From Planctomycetota bacterium (GTDB taxonomy: Bacteria; Planctomycetota; UBA1135; GCA-002686595), in contig JADJLZ010000002.1 in assembly GCA_016709875.1 (NCBI GenBank), positions 558,001-622,000 of the forward strand: a stretch of 64,000 nucleotides of DNA, read 5' to 3'. Within the stretch, counting starts at the first letter, position 1, and every line of letters starts with the position of its first letter. Position numbers and translations under genes: made by a program. Shown piece by piece: positions 54,545-64,000 of the stretch. The notes under the pieces are model-generated. The model ran no database searches, was not told the DNA's origin, and saw only the letters and a program-made list of their open reading frames with translations.

Positions 54545-54676
54545 CGAGGTCGTTCTGGCCGCCTGGAATGCTGTCCAAAGGGGCTTCTCCGATTGTCCCA
54601 GAGCGGCCCCGTCGATTCCAGCGCTGCCTGGCTCCGGATGCGGTTTTCGCCTAGGATTCCCGCCCCTTCGCGCGCG

Positions 54677-55159
54677 ATGCCCACCCACGATCCGAGCTCC
54701 CTCGCCCGCGCTCTGGGCCGCCTCCCTAGCGGCCTGTACGTCGTGAGCACATTGCGGTCGGGCGCGCCGGTCGGCTTCGTCGCCTCGCTGCTCCAGCAGG
54801 TCGGTTTCGCGCCGCCGATGCTGTGCGTCGCGGTCGCCAAGGAGCGCGAACCGCTGCGCGATCTGCGCGCCACCGGACGCTTCTCGCTCTCGATGCTCGA
54901 CGGAGCGTCGCGCTCGCGCATGGCCCCGTTCCTCAGGGCCCCGGCCCCGGGCGCCTCGGCCTACGACGGGCTCGCGCTGGGACACACGCCGGCGGGGCTG
55001 CCCTACCTCGAGGAGGGCCTCGCCTGGTTCGACTGCCGCATCGTCTCCGAGCACGAGGCCGGGGACCACGTGGCTGTCTTCGCCGAGGTCGAGGCCGCCG
55101 CGACGCTGCGCGAGGGCGACCCGCACGTGCACTTGCGCCGCAACGGGCTCTCCTACTGA
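54677..55159 (+). CDS. Flavin reductase-like (FMN-binding split-barrel) domain protein
   Basis: 160 residues from ATG 54677. The split-barrel signature is LARALGRLPSGLYVVSTLRS, followed by GFVASLLQQVGFAPPMLCVA, VAKEREPLRDLRATGRFSLS and a late GDHVAVFAEVEAAATLREGD. Members reduce FMN or FAD with NAD(P)H or bind flavin in other redox proteins. The substrate is unknown. Divergent from the IF-2B-like gene and converging on the M48 gene, overlapping its end by 7 bases. Confidence 0.82.
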   Translation: MPTHDPSSLARALGRLPSGLYVVSTLRSGAPVGFVASLLQQVGFAPPMLCVAVAKEREPLRDLRATGRFSLSMLDGASRSRMAPFLRAPAPGASAYDGLALGHTPAGLPYLEEGLAWFDCRIVSEHEAGDHVAVFAEVEAAATLREGDPHVHLRRNGLSY

Positions 55160-56724
55160 GGCGGGCCCGCGCCCAGTCGCGCGGCGAGTTCGGCTGCCTG
55201 GTGGCCCAGATCCGCTCGTCCGCGCAGCGCCCCCAGCTGCAAGTATTCGAGCGCCGCCTGCGCGTCGTCGCGGGTGAGCGCGGCGCGTGCCAGCTGCTCG
55301 AGTTCGCCCGCGTCCGCGACGTCGTGGCCGATCGATCCCGCGCGCACGACGAGCTTGCGCAGCTCCGGACCGAGCTCGGGCAGCTCCCGCACGCGCACTT
55401 GCGCCGCCGCGTACTCGCCCAGGCGCAGGTTCGCGCGCAGGCAATCGCCACCGAAGTCCTGCGCGAGTCGCCGGCCCTCGAACGCCGCGGAGACGAGGAA
55501 GAGCGCCACGCCCAGAATCGACCAGCGTCGGAGTCGCGCGCGGAAGCGTTCCGACAGTCCCGGCTCGCGCGTGGTGCGTTCCAGGAAGGCGACGCGCCGC
55601 GCGGTGCTGAAGTGGCGCCAGCCGGCGAGGTCGCGCAGTGCGCCGCCGACCCGCTCGAGTGCCGAGATCATCGCCGCGGGGTCCCCGAGCAGCGCGATCG
55701 CGTACAGGTCGGCCTCGAGCTCGTAGCGCCGCGAGAGCCAGCCGAAGAAAAAGTACCAGAGCGCGAGCGAAGCGAGCAGCGTGCCGCCCGCGAGCCACTC
55801 ATTCGCGGGGAAGAGCGCCTGCGCGACGAGGTCGCCGCCGAGGAAGAAGGCCAGCACCCAGGCCACGAAGATCGGCACGTGGTTCCCGCGCGCGTGGGCG
55901 ATCTCGTGCGCGTAGACAGAGGCCAGCTCGCGCGGCTCGAGCTGCGCCAGCAGCGCGTCGCTGAAGAGCACGATGCGCGTGCGCGCGCCCAGGCCGACGA
56001 TCGCCGCATTGGCCATGTTTCCGCCCGTGTTCCAGACCAGGATCTCGCGCGCCCGGAATTTCGCGGCGCGCGCGACCGCCTCGAAGAGTGCGCGCAGCGG
56101 ACCCTCGGGGATACGCGTCGTGTCGAGCGCGAAAGCGAGCAGGAAGGGCAGCAGCAGCACCAGCAGCACCAGCAGCAGCGCCGCGAAGAGCGCGTGCCAG
56201 GCTCCGATCTCCTCGATCCGGATGCGCAGGTGTTCGTTCGCGCCGACCGCGGCCGAGAGCACGACGTAGGCGCCGAGCGGCAGCAGCGAAGCGAAGAACA
56301 TGCGCGCGCCGAAGGCGCGCAGCCGCGAGCGCCGCTGTGCGCTCGCACTCGCCAGGCGCGCGCGCGCGTCGATGCCGGCGAGTTCGTAGAGCACGAGCGG
56401 TACGAAGACGAGCAGCACCGCCAGCCGCGGCCATTCGAAGAACGAGAGCCTTCCACCGCTCCAGCGCTCGAGCATCTCCACCCAGCCGAAGCCGCACACC
56501 GCGGCGGCGAAGGCTAGCCCGGGGAACAGCGCCGCGGCGCGCTGCCAGCGCTCCGCAGCGGCAAAGCGACCGCGCAGGAGGGCTGCGCGTGCGAAGGCGT
56601 AGGGCAAGTAGGGCAGGAAGTAGAGCGGCAGCGCGGCCCAGCCGGCGACGATCCCGCTCGTGACGCCGTACTCGCGCAGCGTCAGCACGCCGAGCGCGAG
56701 CAGGACCGAGACGAGCGAGCCCAT
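55153..56724 (-). CDS. Membrane-embedded M48-family zinc metalloprotease
   Basis: 523 residues. Several N-terminal membrane segments (about 1-30, 65-85, 100-120, 140-160, 175-200) come before the protease domain. The zinc motif HEIAH (273-277, in YAHEIAHARGNHV) and the third ligand region RYELEADLYA fit Ste24/HtpX-like M48 peptidases. The C-terminal 130 residues are helical and TPR-like (AALEYLQLGALRGRADLGHQ). Such proteases act in envelope protein quality control. It is 16 bases after dapF, in the sigma-rnhC-dapF-M48 string. Confidence 0.85.
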   Translation of the reverse strand: MGSLVSVLLALGVLTLREYGVTSGIVAGWAALPLYFLPYLPYAFARAALLRGRFAAAERWQRAAALFPGLAFAAAVCGFGWVEMLERWSGGRLSFFEWPRLAVLLVFVPLVLYELAGIDARARLASASAQRRSRLRAFGARMFFASLLPLGAYVVLSAAVGANEHLRIRIEEIGAWHALFAALLLVLLVLLLPFLLAFALDTTRIPEGPLRALFEAVARAAKFRAREILVWNTGGNMANAAIVGLGARTRIVLFSDALLAQLEPRELASVYAHEIAHARGNHVPIFVAWVLAFFLGGDLVAQALFPANEWLAGGTLLASLALWYFFFGWLSRRYELEADLYAIALLGDPAAMISALERVGGALRDLAGWRHFSTARRVAFLERTTREPGLSERFRARLRRWSILGVALFLVSAAFEGRRLAQDFGGDCLRANLRLGEYAAAQVRVRELPELGPELRKLVVRAGSIGHDVADAGELEQLARAALTRDDAQAALEYLQLGALRGRADLGHQAAELAARLGAGPPQ

Positions 56725-56740
56725 CGGCGCGTCGCGCGCC

Positions 56741-57571
56741 TCAGCGCGCGCTCATCCCGGGCACGGGAAGCTCGCCGCTCGCGAGCTCCTCGACCGGGCC
56801 CGAGAGGCGCAGGACGCCGCTGGGATCCGCGGAGACCTCGAGCCGGCCGCCGGGGAGCTGAAGCGCGAGCGGCAGTTGCGCGCGCCCGAGTTCGCGCGCG
56901 GCGACCGCGGCGGCACACGCGCCGCTGCCACAGGCGGCCGTCTCGCCCACGCCGCGCTCCCACACGCGCAGGAACGCGCCTTCGGCGCGCAACGCGAGGA
57001 ACTCGACGTTCGTGCCGCGCGGGAAGTGCGCGTGGCGCTCGAGTTGCGGGCCGAGCGTCGCGACGGGCGCCGTGCGCTCGTCCTCGACCAGCAGCACGCA
57101 GTGCGGATTGCCCATGTCGACCAGCGTCGCGACGACGCGCGCGTGTCCGGGAACCTCGAGCACGACCTCGCGCTCGATCGAGCGCGGCTTGCCCATCGAA
57201 ATGCGCGCGCTCGTGACGCCACCCTTGCCGAGCACGACCTCGCACTCGCACGGGCCGGCATCGGCCTCGATCACGAAGTGCGTGCCGCGCACGTGACCGC
57301 GGTCCACCACGAGCTTCGCGATGCAGCGCAGGCCGTTGCCGCAGGTCTCGGGCCGCGAACCGTCGGCGTTGTAGAGTTCCATCGCGCACGCGCCGCCCTT
57401 GCGACCGGGCCGCGCGATCAGGAGCCCGTCGGGTCGCGGATCGAGCCCGCCCTGCGGTGCGCCGGCGCAGACCGCGCGCGCGAGCGCGCCGGGGTCGGCC
57501 GGGAGCCCTTCCTCGAAGCCGTCGAGCACGGCGAAGAGGTTGCCGGCCCCGGACATCAGCGAGTAGCGCAT
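56741..57571 (-). CDS. dapF: Diaminopimelate epimerase
   Basis: 276 residues, family length. The two catalytic cysteines are present: Cys77 in ETCGNGLRC and Cys214 in ETAACGSGACA. MGNPHCVLLVED and LYNADGSRPETCGNG are further signatures. The enzyme converts LL- to meso-diaminopimelate for lysine and peptidoglycan synthesis. It lies 30 bases after rnhC. Confidence 0.94.
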   Translation of the reverse strand: MRYSLMSGAGNLFAVLDGFEEGLPADPGALARAVCAGAPQGGLDPRPDGLLIARPGRKGGACAMELYNADGSRPETCGNGLRCIAKLVVDRGHVRGTHFVIEADAGPCECEVVLGKGGVTSARISMGKPRSIEREVVLEVPGHARVVATLVDMGNPHCVLLVEDERTAPVATLGPQLERHAHFPRGTNVEFLALRAEGAFLRVWERGVGETAACGSGACAAAVAARELGRAQLPLALQLPGGRLEVSADPSGVLRLSGPVEELASGELPVPGMSAR

Positions 57572-57601
57572 GGCGCTAGCCTACGCTCGCCGCGCACACC
57601 T

Positions 57602-58504
57602 TCAAAAGCCGCGCTGCTGGAGCTTCTGCGTGTTCTTGAAGTGCAGCTTGGCGACCTTCGAGAGGCCGCCGAAGCCGTGCAGGCGCACGTACTCGCGCGC
57701 GGCGCGGTCGGTCGGGTCGCCGGCACCCTTGGCGAGCGTCACGCCGGCCTCGTCCGAGAGGCGTTTCATGGCCTCGAGGAAGTGTTCGCGCGCGATCACG
57801 CTCGCGGCCGCGACCGCCGGCTCGGATTCGGCGCGCACGCGCTGCTCCAGGTGCAGGTCGAGATCGGCGAGGCGGCTCGCGATCAGGCGCTCGTCGGCGA
57901 ACTTGTCCACCAGCGCGTGGTCGCCCGGGTGCGCCAGGCGACGGATCGCGCGCGCGTGCAGGTCGGCCAGCATCTGGTTCAGCTGGCCGGGCCGCTTGTA
58001 GATCGAATTGTAGTCGGGCGGTTCGAGCGCCTCGATCGCGTGCTCGTAGCGCGAGCGCAGCGCGGCTCCCAGACGCCGGCAGGCCTCGTCCGAGAGCGTC
58101 TTGCTGTCGCGCACCTCGGAGCGGCGCAGTTCCTCGGTCTGCGCCGGCTCCAGGCGCACCGCGCACACGACCAGCGGTCCGAAGTAGTCGCCCTTGCCGC
58201 ACTCGTCGCTGCCGACGAGCGCGACGCCGCTCGGAGTGCTCTTCGACGCGGGCGACTCGCGCGGGGCCTGTTTTGCGGGCTGTCTCACGCCGCCCTCGAC
58301 CCATTGCTCGACGAAGCGCTCGGGGTTCTCGCCCTGCACCACGAGCTTGCCGGAGGCGTAGAGCGTTGCGACGACACCCGCGCCCTTGACGCTGAAGAGC
58401 GCGTGCGGGACGGGGCGGAAGTCGAAAGTGCTTGCCGAAAGCCGCGCGCGCAGCGCGGCGGCGCGCGCGGGATCGACACGGAGGACGAGGGTTTCCTGGG
58501 CCAC
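57602..58504 (-). CDS. rnhC: Ribonuclease HIII
   Basis: 300 residues with a GTG start. The N-terminal TBP-like substrate-binding domain (about 1-80, with FRPVPHALFSVKGAGVVATL) separates HIII from HII. The catalytic domain opens with GSDECGKGDYFGPLVVCAV, which has the first two acidic ligands. VRDSKTLSD, ALVDKFA and ESEPAVAAASVIAREHFLEA hold further conserved residues. It removes RNA from RNA/DNA hybrids. HIII is found mainly in Firmicutes and in Chlamydiae/Planctomycetes-type bacteria, consistent with the proposed host. Confidence 0.92.
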   Translation of the reverse strand: MAQETLVLRVDPARAAALRARLSASTFDFRPVPHALFSVKGAGVVATLYASGKLVVQGENPERFVEQWVEGGVRQPAKQAPRESPASKSTPSGVALVGSDECGKGDYFGPLVVCAVRLEPAQTEELRRSEVRDSKTLSDEACRRLGAALRSRYEHAIEALEPPDYNSIYKRPGQLNQMLADLHARAIRRLAHPGDHALVDKFADERLIASRLADLDLHLEQRVRAESEPAVAAASVIAREHFLEAMKRLSDEAGVTLAKGAGDPTDRAAREYVRLHGFGGLSKVAKLHFKNTQKLQQRGF

Positions 58505-58549
58505 GTGCGGATTGTGCCGGGCCTCGGAGCGCGCGGGAAGGACTCGGCC

Positions 58550-59113
58550 TCAGCCCAGACGGCTCGCGAGCTCGGTCTGGATCACGCCCAGGCGCCAGCG
58601 CACGGTCGACTCGGCCATGCCGAGCTCCTTGGCGATCTCCACGGCGGGCACGTCGAAGATGCGTCGCATCGAGAGGATCTTCTGGTCCTCCGGATCGAGC
58701 GCGGCGAAGGCCTCGCGCAGGCGCTCGGCGTCCTCCTCGTGGATCAGGTGGCGGCTGGGGCTCTTCGAGGGCGTGCTGCCCTCGGACTGCGGCAGGTCCC
58801 ACAGGCTCGCCTGCGAGGCTTCGTGTTCCAGTGCGCGCTTTTGCGCCGCCCAGTAGCGGTTCTTGCTGATGATCTTGTGCGCCGCGATCGTGTACAGGAA
58901 CCCGCGAAAGGCCGCGTCGCCGGTGAAGCGGAAGGTGTCGCGCGCTTCCCAGGCCTCGCGCAACGCGGACTGCACGACGTCCGAGAGCGGTTCGCGAGCG
59001 CGCAGCAGCGGCCCGGCCTGGAGGCGGACGTAGGTGCGCAGGGGAACCATGTGGCGCTCGAGCAGTTGCTCGAACTCGTCGTTCCCGCCGATCGTGCTGA
59101 GGTCCTCGTTCAT
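58550..59113 (-). CDS. ECF-type RNA polymerase sigma factor
   Basis: 187 residues from ATG 59113. Region 2 (about 15-90) contains LRTYVRLQAGPLLRAREPLS, DVVQSALREAWEARDTFRFT and FRGFLYTIAAHKIISKNRYW. Region 4 (about 130-185) contains FAALDPEDQKILSMRRIFDV and the helix-turn-helix VEIAKELGMAESTVRWRLGV. It is divergent from a Ser/Thr kinase gene, an arrangement known for planctomycete ECF groups in which the kinase replaces an anti-sigma factor. The target promoters are unknown. rnhC follows by 45 bases. Confidence 0.9.
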   Translation of the reverse strand: MNEDLSTIGGNDEFEQLLERHMVPLRTYVRLQAGPLLRAREPLSDVVQSALREAWEARDTFRFTGDAAFRGFLYTIAAHKIISKNRYWAAQKRALEHEASQASLWDLPQSEGSTPSKSPSRHLIHEEDAERLREAFAALDPEDQKILSMRRIFDVPAVEIAKELGMAESTVRWRLGVIQTELASRLG

Positions 59114-59131
59114 GTGTTCGCGTTTCTGCTC

Positions 59132-59147
59132 TCCACACGATTGTGGA
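59132..59147. promoter_or_regulatory. Palindromic operator candidate between sigma and kinase genes
   Basis: TCCACA-CGAT-TGTGGA, a perfect 6-4-6 inverted repeat, sits near the middle of the 93-base divergent region. It could be a shared operator for the sigma and kinase genes. No known family consensus was matched. Confidence 0.45.
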
Positions 59148-59206
59148 CCCCCTGCGCGGGAGGGCGCAAGGCCGGTTCGTCCGGGCCGGGTAGACTCTGC
59201 TTCCGA

Positions 59207-61816
59207 ATGGACCCGCGTCCCGCGCAAGGCATCTCGAGCGAGGCCAAGGCCGCCTTCGCTGGCCTGCTCGCGCGCCTGGAGGCCGAGGAACGGGTCGATT
59301 TCGAGCTCGAGTTCGGCCGCGCGGGCGCGCTCGAGCCGCAGTTGCGCACGCTGCACGAGCGCTGGTTGCGCATGCAGGGCACCTTCGCCGAGCTCGAGGC
59401 CGATTCCGAGGCGCTCGACTCGACCGAGCGCGAGCTGCTCGCGCGCCACGGCGGCAACACACTCGCTGCCTACCCCGAGCTGCGCGCGCTCGCCGAGCAG
59501 CCTTTCGAAGAGCGCTACGAAGCGCGCGGCGCGCTCGGCCGCGGCGGCATGGGCGTCGTTGAACGCGTCTTCGACCGCGTGCTCGAGCGCGAGGTCGCGG
59601 TCAAACGGCTGCGCCGCACGCACGCCTCCGCCCTGCGGCGCTTCCTGGCCGAGGCGCGTCTGGTCGCGGCGCTCGACCACCCCGGCATCGTGCCGGTGCA
59701 CGACGCGGGCATCGACGCGCGTGGTCGGCCGTGGTTCACGATGCCACTGGTCTCGGGCACGAGCCTGGCGGTCGTGCTCGCGCTCGCGCGCGACCGCCAG
59801 GGCGGCTGGTCGCGCGAGCGCGTGCTCGGCGTGCTGTTGAAGACCTGCGAGATCGTCGCCTACGCGCACGCGCGCGGGATCGTGCACCGCGACCTCAAGC
59901 CGGCCAACGTGATGCTCGGGGCCTTCGGCGAGGTGCTCGTCGTGGACTGGGGTCTGGCCTTCTTCGCCACGCGCGGCGCGGGCGCGGGCGATCCGGCCGC
60001 CGACGCGCTCGACGCGCGCGCGGGCAAGAGCGAGCACAAGACGCGCCACGGGACGCTGGTCGGCACGCCGGCCTACATGCCGCCCGAGCAGGCCGCGGGC
60101 GAGCGTTCGCTGGTCGGCCCGCAGAGCGACGTGTACGCGGTCGGCGCGATCCTCTACCACCTGCTCGCCGCACGCGCGCCCTACGCCGAGGTCGGCCCCT
60201 CGAACGACTCCGTCGCACTCGCGGTGCGCAGCGGGCCGCCCGTGCCGCTCGACCTCGTCGCACCGCGCGCTCCCACAGAGCTGGTGGCGATCTGCGAGCG
60301 CGCGATGGCGCGCGACGCGGCGCAGCGCTACACGGACATGGCCGCGCTCGCCGCGGACCTGCGCGCCTTCCTCGAGGGTCGCGTCGTGCACGCGTATGCG
60401 CGCGGCAGCCTGGCGGAGCTGCGCAAGTGGATCGGTCGCAACCGCGCCCTGGCCGGCGCGCTGGGCGTGATCGTGCTGCTCGGCGCGCTCGCATTCGGCC
60501 TCGCGCTCCACAACGCCCGCGCACGGCACGACGAGCTCGTGCGCCTGGCGGACGCGCGCAGGCTGGCGGACCTCGACGCGCGCAGCGCGCAGCTCGAACC
60601 GGCGACCCCCGCGCGCTTTCCGGCGCTCGAGAGCTGGCTCGAGGAGGCACGCGCGCTCGCCGCGCGCCTTGCGCTGCACCGGCGCGACCTCGAGCTCCTG
60701 CGCCTGCGCGCAAACGGGAAGAACGCGGACGGCTCGCCGCACTTCGCGGTCGAGGAGGACCTGTGGCGTTTCGGCGCGCTGACGGCGCTGGTCGGCGCGC
60801 TCGAGAAGTTCAGCGGCCCCGAGGGCGAGCTCGCGCGCACGCAGGCGCTGCTCGATCGCGCGCATTTGGTCGAGCAGGAGAGCCTCGTCGCGCACGCCGA
60901 CGACTGGTACACCGCGCGCGCCGCGATCGCCTCGCCGCTCGGGCCCTACCGCGGGCTGCACCTCGAGCCGCAATTCGGCCTCGTCCCGCTCGCGCCCGAA
61001 CCCGGGAGCGGGCTGTGGCTCTTCGCGGACGTCTCGGTCGGACGCCTGCCGCCGCGCGGACCCTCGGGCCTGCCGCTGCCGCTCTCCGACGGCGCGCTGA
61101 TCCTCGTGCTGCTGCCCGCGGGCACGGCGCACATCGGCTCGGTCCGCCCGCAAGCTGGCCTCGATGCGGGCGACCCGCTCGCGCGCGCGCACGAGTTCCC
61201 GCCGCGCGAGGTCGAGCTCGCGCCCTTCCTGCTCTCGAAGTACGAGCTCACGCAGGCGCAGTGGACGCGTCTTTCGGGCGCAAACCCGAGCTACTTGCCG
61301 CTCGCGGCGGCTGCCTGGCCCATGACGCGCTCGGGGCATCCGGTCGATACCGTTTCGTGGGAGGAGTGCCATTCCGTGCTCGAGCGCTCGGGCCTCGTAC
61401 TGCCGACCGAGGCTCAGTGGGAGTACGCCGCGCGCGCCGGCACCCGCTCGCGCTGGTGGTGCGGCCAGGATCCTGCCTCGCTCGACGGGCTGGTCAACGC
61501 CGCTTTGAACGGCGAGGCCGATCCGCCGCGCGAGAGCTGGAGCGCGCTCGCCGGCGCGCCCAACGCCTGGGGTTTCTACGACATCCTCGGCAACGTCGCG
61601 GAGTGGACGCTCGATCCCTACGCGCCGGATCATCTGGGCCAGTTCCGCGAGGGAGACGGCGAGCTCCTGGGCGCGAATTCGAGCCTGCGCGTGGTGCGCG
61701 GCGGGAGCTTCCTCTCGCGGCCGGCCGAGCTGCGCTGCGCCGCGCGCGACGAGCAGTCTCCGGGCACTCGCAGTGCCTGGATCGGTGTGCGCCCCGCTAG
61801 GATGCTCGCACCATGA
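59207..61816 (+). CDS. Transmembrane Ser/Thr protein kinase with C-terminal FGE/SUMF1-like domain
   Basis: 869 residues. After an N-terminal acidic helical region (1-100) the kinase domain shows the glycine loop GRGGMGVV (111-118), Lys133 in EVAVKRL, HRDLKPANV with Asp229, and a DWG (Asp247) in place of DFG. PAYMPPEQ stands for APE. One membrane segment lies at about 415-437. A helical extracytoplasmic linker follows to about 590. A formylglycine-generating-enzyme-like domain fills the end (LSKYELTQAQWTRLSGANPS, LVLPTEAQWEYAARAGTRSR, NVAEWTLDPY, VVRGGSFLSRPAELRCAARD). In this setting the FGE fold is probably a sensor rather than an enzyme. The stop overlaps the Rieske gene by ATGA. Confidence 0.92.
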   Translation: MDPRPAQGISSEAKAAFAGLLARLEAEERVDFELEFGRAGALEPQLRTLHERWLRMQGTFAELEADSEALDSTERELLARHGGNTLAAYPELRALAEQPFEERYEARGALGRGGMGVVERVFDRVLEREVAVKRLRRTHASALRRFLAEARLVAALDHPGIVPVHDAGIDARGRPWFTMPLVSGTSLAVVLALARDRQGGWSRERVLGVLLKTCEIVAYAHARGIVHRDLKPANVMLGAFGEVLVVDWGLAFFATRGAGAGDPAADALDARAGKSEHKTRHGTLVGTPAYMPPEQAAGERSLVGPQSDVYAVGAILYHLLAARAPYAEVGPSNDSVALAVRSGPPVPLDLVAPRAPTELVAICERAMARDAAQRYTDMAALAADLRAFLEGRVVHAYARGSLAELRKWIGRNRALAGALGVIVLLGALAFGLALHNARARHDELVRLADARRLADLDARSAQLEPATPARFPALESWLEEARALAARLALHRRDLELLRLRANGKNADGSPHFAVEEDLWRFGALTALVGALEKFSGPEGELARTQALLDRAHLVEQESLVAHADDWYTARAAIASPLGPYRGLHLEPQFGLVPLAPEPGSGLWLFADVSVGRLPPRGPSGLPLPLSDGALILVLLPAGTAHIGSVRPQAGLDAGDPLARAHEFPPREVELAPFLLSKYELTQAQWTRLSGANPSYLPLAAAAWPMTRSGHPVDTVSWEECHSVLERSGLVLPTEAQWEYAARAGTRSRWWCGQDPASLDGLVNAALNGEADPPRESWSALAGAPNAWGFYDILGNVAEWTLDPYAPDHLGQFREGDGELLGANSSLRVVRGGSFLSRPAELRCAARDEQSPGTRSAWIGVRPARMLAP

Positions 61817-62163
61817 CCGAGGCAGAGAGCTTCGACACGGGCCTCACGCAGGCCGACCTCGACCCCGAACGCCCCGCCCCGATCCAGACGCCCTGGGGCT
61901 CCTTCGCCCTGTTCGTCGTCGGTGGACAAGTGCACGCCGTGCAGAGCTTCTGTCCGCACCTCGACGGACCGCTGTTCCAGGGCACGCAGAGCGGCGACAC
62001 GATCACCTGCCCCTGGCACCAGTGGCGCTTTTCGCTCGTCAGTGGCGCGCGCCTGGACACCGGCGCGCAGCTCTTCGGCGGCCATCCGCGCCTGTGCGTG
62101 TGCACGGTCACGCGCAGCGAAAAGGGCTCGCTCGTGCTCTCGCGCCCGGGCATACGCACCTGA
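61813..62163 (+). CDS. Rieske [2Fe-2S] ferredoxin-like protein
   Basis: 116 residues. The Rieske cluster ligands are present as Cys47-x-His49 (SFCPHLDGPL) and Cys66-x2-His69 (TCPWHQWRFSL). There is no signal peptide or membrane segment, so a cytoplasmic electron carrier of NirD or dioxygenase-ferredoxin type is likely. It is translationally coupled to the kinase gene by an ATGA overlap, so its redox state might be linked to kinase signalling, though that is speculative. Confidence 0.9.
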   Translation: MTEAESFDTGLTQADLDPERPAPIQTPWGSFALFVVGGQVHAVQSFCPHLDGPLFQGTQSGDTITCPWHQWRFSLVSGARLDTGAQLFGGHPRLCVCTVTRSEKGSLVLSRPGIRT

Positions 62164-62245
62164 GCGCGCGGTTCCTCCGGCCGCGGCCGCTTCCTAGAAT
62201 GCGCGGCCCCCCCTCGCCTGCAGGTCCACGTACGCGGAGCGCCCC

Positions 62246-63604
<1,359 letters not shown>

Positions 63605-63626
63605 GCGCGGCGCGCGTGCGAACTTC

Positions 63627-64000
63627 CTACGCCTCGACCAGCGGCACACCGCTCGGCGCGCGGCTGCTGCGCACGGACTGCCACCACTCCGCCAGACTCA
63701 GCCCGCCGACCCACGCGAAGCTCGCGAGGAATAGCGCGAGGAACGGCAGCGAGCCCCAGAACCCGTTTCGGAGCGCGACCCAGATCCCGTAGCCGAACCA
63801 GCCCGCGATCACGAGCTCGATGCCCGGCCACCCGAGCAGCGGCACGCGGTAGCGCCGCGCGCCCTGCGCATCACCCTTCTTCGGCGTACGCACGAACACG
63901 CCCGTGCCCGGCAAGAGCCCTTCGATCACCGCGCGCGTCTGCGAGACACTCATGCCGATCCCAAGCGCGATGGCCGCGAACGTGTCGACGAGTCGCGCAC
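63627..64000 (-). CDS. Family 2 glycosyltransferase (CESA/mannan-synthase-like), C-terminal end, truncated by window edge
   Basis: The frame stays open to the window edge, giving 124 C-terminal residues. FAAIALGIGMSVSQTRAVIE followed by GLLPGTGVFVRTPKKGD is the conserved membrane-proximal region of processive GT2 enzymes (relatives read ARAVLE...EFVRTPK). Two to three membrane segments follow (IELVIAGWFGYGIWVAL, SLPFLALFLASFAWVGGLS). It would make or export a beta-linked polysaccharide. The catalytic part lies outside the window. It converges on the cystathionine beta-synthase gene. Confidence 0.75.
   Translation of the reverse strand, partial: ARLVDTFAAIALGIGMSVSQTRAVIEGLLPGTGVFVRTPKKGDAQGARRYRVPLLGWPGIELVIAGWFGYGIWVALRNGFWGSLPFLALFLASFAWVGGLSLAEWWQSVRSSRAPSGVPLVEA

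Noticed and set aside
56660..59206. In-frame extension upstream of the kinase gene
   Set aside because: It runs antisense through dapF, rnhC and the sigma gene and shows no domain. The kinase start at 59207 is supported by domain layout.
59114..61633. Minus-strand frame running antisense to the kinase into the sigma gene
   Set aside because: Only the last 187 residues match a family (ECF sigma); the rest is compositionally an antisense shadow.

Overview
The window is GC-rich, densely packed bacterial DNA (by eye well over 60% GC) from a Gram-negative with outer-membrane L and P flagellar rings. It most resembles Planctomycetota. The clues are a Ser/Thr kinase fused to a sulfatase-modifying (FGE/SUMF1) domain beside a divergent ECF sigma gene, RNase HIII, a class II ribonucleotide reductase, GH95 and GH116 glycosidases, and a GyrA quinolone region of PVC type. 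That assignment is inference from gene content. No tRNA, rRNA, IS element, phage or CRISPR array was recognised.

Layout. 0-4.2 kb: a GH95 fucosidase fragment converging on a Tat-exported GH116 glycosidase. 4.3-7.8 kb: HtrA/DegP protease, GmhA-type sugar-phosphate isomerase, GNAT acetyltransferase. 7.8-17.1 kb (minus): one compact flagellar operon flgF-flgG-flgA-flgH-flgI-flgJ-flgN-flgK-flgL plus a small FliE-like gene. 17.3-29.9 kb: a multihaem cytochrome island. 30.0-33.7 kb (minus): a second flagellar operon fliK-flgD-flgE. 34-37 kb: a beta-propeller/dihaem cytochrome. 37-40.3 kb: rpiA and divergent feoA-feoB. 40.3-42.7 kb: a DsbD-like thiol:disulfide reductase with an in-frame TGA at its active site. 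42.9-45.4 kb: two secreted proteins of unknown function. 45.5-54.5 kb (minus): nrdJ, murJ, yqeY, gyrA and an IF-2B-like gene. 54.7-63.6 kb: flavin reductase, M48 protease, dapF, rnhC, ECF sigma, divergent kinase, Rieske protein and cystathionine beta-synthase. The right edge holds the C-terminus of a family 2 glycosyltransferase.

How the genes fit together. The island looks like a complete electron path from the quinone pool to the cell surface. A NrfC/NrfD-type quinol dehydrogenase with a tetrahaem lipoprotein (27.1-29.9 kb, preceded by an FNR-like box) could feed a 13-haem cytochrome paired with an outer-membrane beta-barrel (24.2-26.8 kb). That pair could pass electrons to two tandem decahaem OmcA/MtrC-like lipoproteins (18.2-24.0 kb). 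This is the gene complement expected for extracellular electron transfer, and it lies between two flagellar operons.

The other standout is the DsbD-like gene. A TGA replaces the first cysteine of its thioredoxin CxxC motif, the frame continues intact, and candidate SECIS hairpins follow, so it is probably a selenoprotein. Regulatory sites seen are two sigma-54-like promoters directly before the two flagellar operons, a Fur-like palindrome before feoA, an NrdR box before nrdJ, and a palindrome between the ECF sigma and kinase genes.
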